From Sulfuricella denitrificans (GTDB taxonomy: Bacteria; Pseudomonadota; Gammaproteobacteria; Burkholderiales; Sulfuricellaceae), in the NCBI GenBank assembly GCA_002632355.1, contig NSJJ01000021.1, forward strand, positions 1 to 36,100: a stretch of 36,100 nt of DNA, in the 5' to 3' direction. The notes under the pieces are model-generated. The model saw only the letters and a program-made list of their open reading frames with translations, was not told the DNA's origin and did not search any database. Shown one piece after another: positions 24,410 to 32,995 of this stretch; the stretch's first letter is position 1, and each line of letters begins with the position of its first letter. A program made the translations under genes and the position numbers.

Positions 24410-25603
24410 TTAGAACTTGATATCCACAACAAAAGTAATGTTGCTCAGAACCTTGCCCACACTGTCAGAGATCACGATGTTGGTTGTGCCTTCTGCGGTA
24501 CACATGGCGCGGGCAAAGAACTGGCTGCCTGAAGTCTGTACGGTAGTCGTGGCACCAAATGTCCCAGTCGAAGTGCTTGACACGCCACCTACTGTGGAAG
24601 ACGTGCTGGTAATCGTATATGGCGGAGTCCCGCCATATACATAGAAACCGGTTGTGGCATTGGTATTGCCATTGGCGGGTACAGGTGAGCATCCACCCGA
24701 TGTCTCATCATCGGCGGTTCCTGCAATACCGTCAGCTCCAAGAGGGGTGTAAACCAAGTCACCATTACCAGTGCCAATATTCCATGTGGCTGTTGCTGGC
24801 AAAGCTGACAGATCCTGCCCTGCAATGGTGAACTGCTTGCGTAGCACATGCCCGGTAGTCTGGTCGGTGGCCGAAATCGTGGCATATTGTGTCGAAGCGC
24901 CTACGTCGGCCTTGATCACGGCGAAAGCATCGCCGTTCCTGTCGGTAGTGGTTTCGAGCACAGTGATACGGTCGCCTGAAGTGTAGGGAGCGGGCTCGAT
25001 CACCAGACAGTCGCCCAGAGCCTGGTTGCACACGAATCCATAGGCAGCGCCTTGATCTGTGACGCGGAAACGGACTTTGTGTCCCGTCACAGCGCCGCCG
25101 GTAATGGTGGTCGCTTTCACTGAAGCGCTGCCCTGAGTACCTGAGTTCAGCGGGTCTGTAACCGTCAGGCTGCTGTTCAGCGACGAAGGTTTGACTGTAA
25201 CAACGACGTTAACCTGGGTGCCGTCTCCATCACGAACGCTAAGCGTTACGTCGGTGTCGGCATCCACGTTGTTTACCCGGCCATAATTCCCGGTTGGACC
25301 TTCCAGGGTGACGCTTTCGTCGGGCACTCGTCCCTCAGGCATGGTCGCGCTGTTAAAGGAGATGATGGCGGTGTTGCTTGAATAGACGTTGAAGGGCTTT
25401 TTGCCGTTGCGTATGGTCAGCACCGTTGGTGTGCCTGCGTAGGCATATACGACTGCAGAAGCAGGTACCACGCTCATCGGTTGTGTGGTCGAAGGCGAAG
25501 CGCCGCCGCCGCCGCAGCCGGAAAGGAGGGTCGAAAGCCCGAGAATGGCCGCCGTCGCTAGCGACGAGACCCAAGATAAACGTTGTGTGGTGTGATTGAA
25601 CAA
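24410..25603 (-). CDS. Ig-like outer-surface lipoprotein, unrecognised
   Basis: The 397-residue protein has a lipoprotein signal (ILGLSTLLSGCGGGG, lipobox LSGC, Cys 30) and three to four Ig-like repeat regions rich in Thr, Ser, Gly and Val: AYAGTPTVLTIRNG, VNVVVTVKPSS with VTDPLNSGTQGSASVKA, and TPPYTITSTSSTVGG near the end. LGADGIAGTADDE resembles an acidic calcium-site loop. Three free-looking Cys pairs occur (NQALGDCL, GGCSP, AMCTA). The start is TTG 25603 with AAGGGGG six bases upstream; no ATG is available near the signal peptide. It has no operon partner. It may be an adhesin-type or matrix protein; the function is unknown. Confidence 0.8.
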   Translation of the reverse strand: MFNHTTQRLSWVSSLATAAILGLSTLLSGCGGGGASPSTTQPMSVVPASAVVYAYAGTPTVLTIRNGKKPFNVYSSNTAIISFNSATMPEGRVPDESVTLEGPTGNYGRVNNVDADTDVTLSVRDGDGTQVNVVVTVKPSSLNSSLTVTDPLNSGTQGSASVKATTITGGAVTGHKVRFRVTDQGAAYGFVCNQALGDCLVIEPAPYTSGDRITVLETTTDRNGDAFAVIKADVGASTQYATISATDQTTGHVLRKQFTIAGQDLSALPATATWNIGTGNGDLVYTPLGADGIAGTADDETSGGCSPVPANGNTNATTGFYVYGGTPPYTITSTSSTVGGVSSTSTGTFGATTTVQTSGSQFFARAMCTAEGTTNIVISDSVGKVLSNITFVVDIKF

Positions 25604-25775
25604 TTTGACCCCCTTATATATTTGACCCAGGCAGATGCTAATCCAGCTTTACGCGCCACTATACAATAGGGCATCAAAAAACATCAAGCTCAATAAATTC
25701 GGGGCGGTGCGAGGGCGCCTCATGCCAGCAGAATGACGGACCCGGATGGCAATTGGGTATTGTTTGCCGGGTTGG

Positions 25776-27803
25776 CTAGCTCATGCCGTTGTGGCGCAGC
25801 AGGGCGTCCATGGAGGGTTCACGGCCACGAAAGGCAACGAAGGATTCCAGCGCGCTGCGGCTGCCTCCCATGCCGAGAATCTCGCTCCAGAAACGGTGGC
25901 CGACTGCTTCGCTGAGCACGCCGTTTTCCTCGAACAGGCTGTAGGCATCGGCCGACAGCACTTCCGCCCACTTGTAGCTGTAATAACCGGCGCCGTAACC
26001 GCCAGCGAAGATATGGGAGAAATTGTTGGGGAAGCGGTTGAATGCCGGAGGAGTGAGCACCGCGATCTGGCTGCGGATGCGGTCCAGCAGTTGCAGCGGC
26101 GTTTCCTCGCCAGCCGGGTCGAAGTCATGGTGCAGGTGCATGTCGAACAAGGCGAACTCGAGCTGGCGCACGGTCTGCATGCCGCCCTGGAAATTCCTGG
26201 CGGCGAGCATCCGGTCGAACAGTTGGCGCGGCAGGGTCTCGCCTGTGTCCACATGTTTCGCCATGTGCTTCAGCACGTCCCATTCCCAGCAGAAATTTTC
26301 CATGAACTGGCTGGGCAGTTCGACCGCGTCCCATTCCACGCCGTTGATGCCGGACACGCCAAGGTCTTCCACCCGGGTCAGCACATGGTGCAGGCCGTGG
26401 CCGAACTCGTGGAACAGGGTGATGACTTCGTCGTGGGTGAAGAGCGCGGGCTTATTGCCGACCGGGGCGGAAAAATTGCAGTTGAGATAGGTTGCCGGCA
26501 CCTGGATGCCGGATTCCTTGCGCCGCCGCGTGATGGCGTCGTCCATCCAGGCGCCACCGCGCTTGTTCTGGCGCGCATAGAGGTCGAGATAGAACTGGCC
26601 GACGAGCTGGCCATCCCGGTCGCGGATGTCGAAAAATTTCACGTCCTCATGCCACACCGGTGCGCGCGAGGCATGGATGGAAAGCCCGTAAATGGTCTCG
26701 ACCACCTTGAACATGCCGGGCAGCACCCGGTTTTCCGGGAAATACTGCTTCACCTCCTGATCGGAAAAGGCATAGCGGCTGACGCGCAGCTTTTCGCTGG
26801 CGTAGGCGATATCCCACGCCTCGAGCGCGTCCATGGCCATTTCCTCGCGCGCGAATTGATGTAGCTCGGCCAGGTCGCGTTCGGCGTAGGGTTTGGCGCG
26901 CGCACCCAGTTCATTGAGGAAATCCAGCACCTGCTGCGGTGTTTCCGCCATCTTGGTGGCTAGGGATTCCTCGGCATAGCTCTCGAAGCCCAGCAGTTGC
27001 GCGGCTTCCCGGCGCAGCCGGAGGATTTGTCCGATGAGTCGCGTATTGTCGAGCTCGGGCTTGCCGAATTCGGAAGCGCGGGTGACATAGGCGGTGTACA
27101 TTTGTTCGCGCAGCCTGCGATTCTCGCCGTATTGCATGACGGGAAGATAGGACGGCATGTGCAGGGTGAATTTCCAGCCGGTCTTGCCGTCGGCCTCGGC
27201 GGCTTCGTGCGCCACCTGCAGGGCATCGGCGGGAATGCCGGCCAGTTCGTCCGCGTTTTCGATAAACAGGGCGAACGCATTGGTGGTGTCGAGCAGGTTT
27301 TCCTCGAATTTGGCGGAGAGGGTGGAAAGTTCTTCCTGGATGGCTTTGAAACGGACTTTTTTGTCTTCCGGCAAGTCGGCGCCGCCGAGCACGAAATCGC
27401 GCAGCTCGTTTTCAACAATTTTTTTCTGCGCTGCGGTCAGTTTGGCAAATGCCGGCGATGCCTTGAGCGCCTTGAATTTGGCGAACAGGCCCTGGTTTTG
27501 CGACAGGTCGGCATAGAAGGCGGTGAGGACAGGCAGGTTGGCGTTGTAGACTGCGCGCAACTCCGGGCTGTTCATGACCGCATTCAGATGCGAAACTTGT
27601 CCCCAGGCACGGGAAAGCCGCTCACTGGCATCTTCCATCGGTCTCACGAAATTTTCCCAGCCGGGCGGCGTATTATCGGCCACCCGTTTTTCCACCAGCG
27701 CGCGGTTGTCCGCAATCAGCTGTTCAATCGCCGGGGTGACATGTGCCGGAGAAATTTCGGGGAAGCGTGGCAGGCCGGAGAAGTCGAGCAGGGGATTGGT
27801 CAT
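25776..27803 (-). CDS. prlC: Oligopeptidase A (M3 family)
   Basis: The 675-residue cytoplasmic zinc peptidase degrades short peptides, including cleaved signal peptides. The HEFGHGLHH motif holds the two zinc His and the catalytic Glu, with the third ligand Glu downstream (VEWDAVELPSQFMENFCWE). The N-terminal MTNPLLDFSGLPRFPEI and the C-terminal FAGGYGAGYYSYKWAEVLSADAYSLFEE are typical. The length is that of E. coli PrlC. It is transcribed alone and diverges from the gamma carbonic anhydrase-like gene across 68 bases. Confidence 0.98.
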   Translation of the reverse strand: MTNPLLDFSGLPRFPEISPAHVTPAIEQLIADNRALVEKRVADNTPPGWENFVRPMEDASERLSRAWGQVSHLNAVMNSPELRAVYNANLPVLTAFYADLSQNQGLFAKFKALKASPAFAKLTAAQKKIVENELRDFVLGGADLPEDKKVRFKAIQEELSTLSAKFEENLLDTTNAFALFIENADELAGIPADALQVAHEAAEADGKTGWKFTLHMPSYLPVMQYGENRRLREQMYTAYVTRASEFGKPELDNTRLIGQILRLRREAAQLLGFESYAEESLATKMAETPQQVLDFLNELGARAKPYAERDLAELHQFAREEMAMDALEAWDIAYASEKLRVSRYAFSDQEVKQYFPENRVLPGMFKVVETIYGLSIHASRAPVWHEDVKFFDIRDRDGQLVGQFYLDLYARQNKRGGAWMDDAITRRRKESGIQVPATYLNCNFSAPVGNKPALFTHDEVITLFHEFGHGLHHVLTRVEDLGVSGINGVEWDAVELPSQFMENFCWEWDVLKHMAKHVDTGETLPRQLFDRMLAARNFQGGMQTVRQLEFALFDMHLHHDFDPAGEETPLQLLDRIRSQIAVLTPPAFNRFPNNFSHIFAGGYGAGYYSYKWAEVLSADAYSLFEENGVLSEAVGHRFWSEILGMGGSRSALESFVAFRGREPSMDALLRHNGMS

Positions 27804-27871
27804 GTTGTCTGGAGTCCGTGAAAAGGTCTAATTGATTATACTATCTGGGTATCCACGGCCAGACTTCAAGC

Positions 27872-28399
27872 ATGAATCCAAATATTGCAAGCTATAACGG
27901 CATCGCACCCAAGATCGCGGACGGAACATTCGTTCACGCCAGCGCCCAGATCATCGGCGATGTGGCCATCGGCGCACGCTCATCCATCTGGTGCGGCGCG
28001 GTGATTCGCGGCGACGTCAACCTCATCCGCATCGGCGCCGAGACTAATATCCAGGATCTTTCCGTGCTGCACGTCAGCCACAGAAGCGCGTCCCGCCCGG
28101 AAGGCGCGCCCCTGCTGATCGGCGACCGGGTCACCGTGGGCCATCGGGTGATCCTGCACGGCTGCGAAATCGGCAACGAATGTCTGATCGGCATGGGCGC
28201 CATTGTCATGGATCATGCCGTGCTGGAGCCGCAGGTCCTGCTCGGCGCGGGCAGCCTGGTGCCGGAGGGCAAGCGTTTGCGTGGCGGCTACCTCTACCTC
28301 GGCAGCCCGGTGCGTGAAGTGCGCCCGCTGACGGCGGATGAACTGGCCTGGTTCAGCTATTCGGCCGCACACTATGTGCGGCTCCAGCAGAGCTATTAG
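27872..28399 (+). CDS. Gamma carbonic anhydrase-like hexapeptide protein
   Basis: The 175-residue protein is a left-handed beta helix of hexapeptide repeats (VAIGARSSIWCGAVIRGDVNLIRIGAETNIQD). Metal His ligands match the gamma carbonic anhydrase family: LHVSH, and GHRVILHGC with two His four residues apart. Relatives include YrdA/CaiE/PaaY; whether it hydrates CO2 is uncertain, since many members are inactive. The acid loop with the proton-shuttle Glu of Cam is shortened. It overlaps nothing and precedes a TonB-like gene by 20 bases, so they may share a transcript. Confidence 0.9.
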   Translation: MNPNIASYNGIAPKIADGTFVHASAQIIGDVAIGARSSIWCGAVIRGDVNLIRIGAETNIQDLSVLHVSHRSASRPEGAPLLIGDRVTVGHRVILHGCEIGNECLIGMGAIVMDHAVLEPQVLLGAGSLVPEGKRLRGGYLYLGSPVREVRPLTADELAWFSYSAAHYVRLQQSY

Positions 28400-28419
28400 C
28401 AGGGCAGGTGGCAGAACAC

Positions 28420-29100
28420 ATGGCCAGATCAGGCGCGGAAGCCGCGGAAAAGATGGCGCTGAGTCTGGCTGCTTCGCTGCTGCTTCATTTTGCGCTGATT
28501 TTTGGTTTGCAGATCAGGAGTGTGCCTGCGGTCAGTCACGCCAGTCCGGTGATTCAGGCACGGCTGGTCGAAGTGCCCCAGATTACAACGGTAAAAAGTC
28601 CAGAGCCGAGTGCGCTGTTAGTCAAGACACAAGAACCGGCGCCATTGCCGTTGCCCTTATCTGAACCTGCGGTATCCGGGCCTCCTGCCCCTGCACCGCC
28701 CGCCAGTGCGGCGACACCAGAGAGCAGCGAGCCTCTTCCTAGTATTGAAATGCCTCTGATCGAGGACACCAAATATTACCCGGCTGTGGAAGTGGATGTT
28801 CATCCCTCAGCCCTGCAGGTGATCCAGCCCCGTTACCCCGATGAGGCCGCCGGCGCCAGTGTGGCCGGGAGCGTGGTGCTGGTGCTGTTGCTGGATGAAA
28901 GTGGCAAGGTGCAGGCGCTCTCAGTAGAAGAGGCCAGCCCTCCCGGTGTGTTCGAGCAGTCGGCCATGGATGCGTTTCGCAATGCGCGCTTTTCTCCCGC
29001 ACAGCGTAATGGCCGGGTAGTCAAAAGCCGGGTGCGCATAAAAGTCAGTTACGAGTTGACGGGCAAGAGCGGCCAGGTTGACAAGGGCAAACAAAAATGA
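28420..29100 (+). CDS. TonB-like energy transducer
   Basis: The protein is about 226 residues. A single N-terminal membrane helix (about residues 13-32, SLAASLLLHFALIFGL) contains SLLLH, the SxxxH motif by which TonB contacts ExbB/ExbD. A Pro-rich spacer follows (about 45-110), then a C-terminal TonB domain (PRYPDEAAGASVAGSVVLVLLL, FRNARFSPAQRNGRVVKSRV). No exbB, exbD or outer-membrane receptor lies in the window, so the partner is elsewhere. ATG 28420 is preferred; GTG 28408 is the alternative. Confidence 0.85.
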   Translation: MARSGAEAAEKMALSLAASLLLHFALIFGLQIRSVPAVSHASPVIQARLVEVPQITTVKSPEPSALLVKTQEPAPLPLPLSEPAVSGPPAPAPPASAATPESSEPLPSIEMPLIEDTKYYPAVEVDVHPSALQVIQPRYPDEAAGASVAGSVVLVLLLDESGKVQALSVEEASPPGVFEQSAMDAFRNARFSPAQRNGRVVKSRVRIKVSYELTGKSGQVDKGKQK

Positions 29101-29106
29101 GATAAA
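29078..29106 (+). promoter_or_regulatory. Candidate metK promoter inside the tonB-like gene's end
   Basis: TTGACA (29078-29083, perfect -35) and GATAAA (29101-29106), spaced by 17 bases, would start near 29113. A second candidate, TTGAGA (29123-29128) with TAAAAA (29146-29151), also 17 bases apart, would start near 29158, inside the antiterminator arm. Confidence 0.5.
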
Positions 29107-29112
29107 ACTCAC

Positions 29113-29221
29113 TTGCGCCGATTTGAGATCAGCTTGCGGGCGCGTTAAAAATACGGCTAAAGCGAGGACAAAACCCCGTTTTAGCCACTGCTAAACGGGG
29201 TTTTTGCTTTTTGAGGGTTTT
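29113..29221 (+). promoter_or_regulatory. metK leader with mutually exclusive hairpins (candidate attenuator)
   Basis: A terminator-like hairpin (29170-29205) lies 16 bases before ATG 29222, so it must be within the metK transcript. GGCTAAA (29155-29161) can pair with TTTAGCC (29180-29186), which is also the 5' arm of the terminator; formation of one excludes the other. An upstream small hairpin pairs GCGCC (29115-29119) with GGCGC (29139-29143). I cannot assign it to SAM-I, SAM-II, SAM/SAH or other known classes. Confidence 0.45.
29170..29205 (+). terminator. Intrinsic terminator hairpin upstream of metK
   Basis: AAAACCCCGTTTTAGC and GCTAAACGGGGTTTTT pair with one bulged T and a four-base loop, followed by a T-run. 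It ends 16 bases before the metK ATG. It may stop the upstream tonB-like transcript, control metK, or both. The A-tract on its 5' side would also allow termination in the other direction. Confidence 0.75.
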
Positions 29222-30385
29222 ATGAACGAATATCTGTTTACTTCGGAATCGGTTTCCGAAGGCCATCCCGACAAGGTCGCGGATCAAATTTCCGACGCCG
29301 TGCTCGACGCCATCCTGTCCCAGGATCCCTATGCCCGCGTGGCCTGCGAAACGCTGGTGAACACCGGCCTGGTGGTGCTGGCGGGCGAGATCACGACCAC
29401 CGCCGTGGTTGACTACGCCCAGGTGGCGCGCGACACCATCAAACGCATCGGCTACGACGAATCCGCTGGCGGCTTCGACTACCGCAGCTGCTCGGTGCTG
29501 ACCGCCATCGACAAGCAGTCCCCCGACATCGCCCAGGGCGTGAACGAGGGCCAGGGGCTCGATCCCGACCAGGGCGCGGGCGACCAGGGCCTGATGTTCG
29601 GCTACGCCTGCGACGAAACCCCGCAGCTCATGCCCGCGCCGATCTACTACGCCCATCGCCTCATGCAGCGCCAAGCCGAAGTGCGCAAGGATGGCCGCCT
29701 GCCGTGGCTGCGCCCGGACGCCAAGTCACAGGTGACTTTCCGCTATGTGGATGGCAAGCCGGTTAGCGTAAATGCCGTGGTGCTATCCACCCAGCATTCG
29801 GAAGATATCCAGTACCAGACGCTGACCGAGGCGGTGATCGACGAAATCATCAAGCCGGTGATTCCCGACCACATGCTGACGCACGACACCAAGTACTTCA
29901 TCAATCCCACCGGACGATTCGTGATCGGCGGCCCGATGGGCGACAGCGGCTTGACCGGGCGCAAGATCATTGTCGATACCTACGGCGGTGCCGCGCATCA
30001 TGGCGGCGGCGCGTTTTCCGGCAAGGACCCGTCCAAGGTGGACCGTTCCGCCGCCTATGCCGGGCGTTACGTGGCGAAGAACATCGTTGCCGCCGGGCTG
30101 GCGAAGAAATGCGAAGTGCAGGTGGCCTACGCCATCGGCGTTGCCAGGCCGGTTTCCATGATGGTCAATACCTTCGGCACGGGCAAGATCAGCGACGACA
30201 AGATTGTCGAGCTGATCCGGAAGCATTTTGATTTGCGGCCAAAAGGAATCGTTCTCACGCTCGACCTGCTGCGTCCGATTTATGCGAAAACCGCCGCCTA
30301 TGGGCACTTCGGCCGCGACGAGCCGGAGTTTTCATGGGAAAACACCGACAAGGCAGATGCGCTGCGTGCGGATGCGGGGCTGTAG
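29222..30385 (+). CDS. metK: S-adenosylmethionine synthetase
   Basis: MetK makes SAM from methionine and ATP. The 387-residue protein has the usual length and motifs: [52 protein letters not shown] and [19 protein letters not shown], holding the ATP, Mg and K sites. ATG 29222 is preceded by GAGGG (29213-29217 region). A frame from 29204 would begin inside the terminator and is rejected. It precedes ahcY and metF, so the SAM cycle genes lie together, but each has its own leader. Confidence 0.98.
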   Translation: MNEYLFTSESVSEGHPDKVADQISDAVLDAILSQDPYARVACETLVNTGLVVLAGEITTTAVVDYAQVARDTIKRIGYDESAGGFDYRSCSVLTAIDKQSPDIAQGVNEGQGLDPDQGAGDQGLMFGYACDETPQLMPAPIYYAHRLMQRQAEVRKDGRLPWLRPDAKSQVTFRYVDGKPVSVNAVVLSTQHSEDIQYQTLTEAVIDEIIKPVIPDHMLTHDTKYFINPTGRFVIGGPMGDSGLTGRKIIVDTYGGAAHHGGGAFSGKDPSKVDRSAAYAGRYVAKNIVAAGLAKKCEVQVAYAIGVARPVSMMVNTFGTGKISDDKIVELIRKHFDLRPKGIVLTLDLLRPIYAKTAAYGHFGRDEPEFSWENTDKADALRADAGL

Positions 30386-30399
30386 GCCTGGGCTTTTTT

Positions 30400-30517
30400 G
30401 TGAAGGGTGAAGCCGCTCGGGCTGCGCCCTTGCTGTGAAGCGTGAAAGGTAAGTGCAATTTCCGTGGATACTTTTCACATTTCACAACGAAACGTAGCGA
30501 GTGGCTTCACGCTTCAC
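30400..30517. repeat. GTGAAG-type inverted repeats before the SAH riboswitch
   Basis: GTGAAGGGTGAAGCC (30400-30414) is the reverse complement, with one mismatch, of 30503-30517. GTGAAGCGTGAA (30435-30446) matches the complement of 30506-30517 perfectly. A fourth related unit, CTTTTCACATTTCAC, lies at 30471-30485. Each unit is two 7-base GTGAARN blocks. The last one ends at the first base of riboswitch stem P1. Confidence 0.75.
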
Positions 30518-30591
30518 CTTTCCCCGAGGGGCGCTGCGACTCCAGATCATGGAGCCAGGCTCGGGGAAAGGAAACCGTAACAACCGCGCCC
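30517..30591 (+). promoter_or_regulatory. SAH riboswitch controlling ahcY
   Basis: The conserved core is present. P1 is a perfect 12-base-pair stem (CCTTTCCCCGAG 30517-30528 with CTCGGGGAAAGG 30560-30571), P2 is TCCA-GATCA-TGGA, and the joining bases GCGCTGCGAC and CCAGGCTCGG match the class. A 6-base pseudoknot pairs GGGCGC (30529-30534) with GCGCCC (30586-30591). The ligand SAH stabilises the fold and turns on ahcY expression, as known for the class in beta- and gammaproteobacteria. The pseudoknot ends 16 bases before the GGAG ribosome site. Confidence 0.95.
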
Positions 30592-30617
30592 ATTCAGAAA
30601 CTTGAATGGAGAAACTG

Positions 30618-32018
<1,401 letters not shown>

Positions 32019-32033
32019 ACACCTTTAAACACT

Positions 32034-32102
32034 GCGGAGGCGCAAGGGCGCAAAGAGGATGCCAGGGAAACGGATTTCCTTTGCGGCTTTGCGACTTTGC
32101 GG
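32034..32102. repeat. CGCAAAG / CTTTGCG inverted repeat before metF
   Basis: CTTTGCG occurs three times at 8-base intervals (32079, 32087, 32095), and its complement at 32041 (CGCAAGG) and 32049 (CGCAAAG), also 8 bases apart. The arms can fold into an imperfect hairpin of about 17 base pairs. The repeat runs to nine bases before the metF ATG. Confidence 0.75.
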
Positions 32103-32110
32103 TTAGCTTC

Positions 32111-32941
32111 ATGACAAAACCCATTCTAAGTTTCGAGTTTTTTCCACCCAAGACCCCGGAGGGAATGGAAAAATTGCGCGCCACGCGCCAGCAGCTCGCC
32201 CAGCTCAAGCCGGAATTTTTCTCGGTGACTTTCGGCGCCGGTGGCTCGACGCGCGATCGCACGCTGGAAACCGTGATCGAGATTCAGCAGGAAGGTCACA
32301 AGGCCGCGCCGCACCTGTCCTGCATCGGTTCCACGCGGGAGAACATTCGCGCGATCCTGAATGAATATAAAAGCCACGGCATCCGGCATATCGTCGCGTT
32401 GCGTGGCGACCTGCCGTCTGGCACGCAGGATGTAGGAGAATTTCGCTACGCCAATGAACTGGTGGCCTTTATCCGCGCGGAAACCGGCGATGACTTCCAT
32501 ATCGAAGTCGCCGCTTACCCGGAGTACCATCCCCAGGCGCAGAGCGCCCAAGCCGACCTGGCCAACTTCAGGCGCAAGGTCGAGGCCGGCGCCAATGCGG
32601 CGATCACCCAGTATTTCTACAACGCCGACGCTTACTTCAGTTTTCGCGACGAATGCGACGCCATGGGCATAGCCATTCCCATCGTGCCGGGCATTATGCC
32701 GATCAGCAATTTCTCGCAGCTGGCACGCTTCTCCGATGCCTGCGGCGCGGAAATCCCGCGCTGGCTGCGTCTCAAGATGCAGGGCTATGGTGACGACACG
32801 GCCTCGATCCGAGCTTGCGGGCTGGATGTGGTCACTGCCATGTGTGATCGCTTGCTGCAGGGCGGTGCGCCCGGGCTGCATTTTTACACGCTCAATCAGG
32901 CAGGGCTGATCACGACCATCTGGCAGCGGCTGGGGTTGTAA
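32111..32941 (+). CDS. metF: 5,10-methylenetetrahydrofolate reductase
   Basis: MetF reduces methylene-THF to methyl-THF for methionine synthesis, using FAD and NADH. The 276-residue protein is slightly shorter than E. coli MetF (296). Motifs are LSFEFFPPKTPEGMEKL with the catalytic Glu, FSVTFGAGGSTRDRT, HIVALRGDLPSG, IEVAAYPEYHPQAQS, AAITQYFYNADAYF and GIMPISNFSQL. The start is ATG 32111; no convincing ribosome site precedes it, and the repeat above ends close to it. It follows ahcY by 92 bases and may share its transcript. Confidence 0.97.
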   Translation: MTKPILSFEFFPPKTPEGMEKLRATRQQLAQLKPEFFSVTFGAGGSTRDRTLETVIEIQQEGHKAAPHLSCIGSTRENIRAILNEYKSHGIRHIVALRGDLPSGTQDVGEFRYANELVAFIRAETGDDFHIEVAAYPEYHPQAQSAQADLANFRRKVEAGANAAITQYFYNADAYFSFRDECDAMGIAIPIVPGIMPISNFSQLARFSDACGAEIPRWLRLKMQGYGDDTASIRACGLDVVTAMCDRLLQGGAPGLHFYTLNQAGLITTIWQRLGL

Positions 32942-32995
32942 TTCAGGCGAGGATCAAGCAGGCGGCGGTACGGAATTGGAACGGGTGTTACGGCC

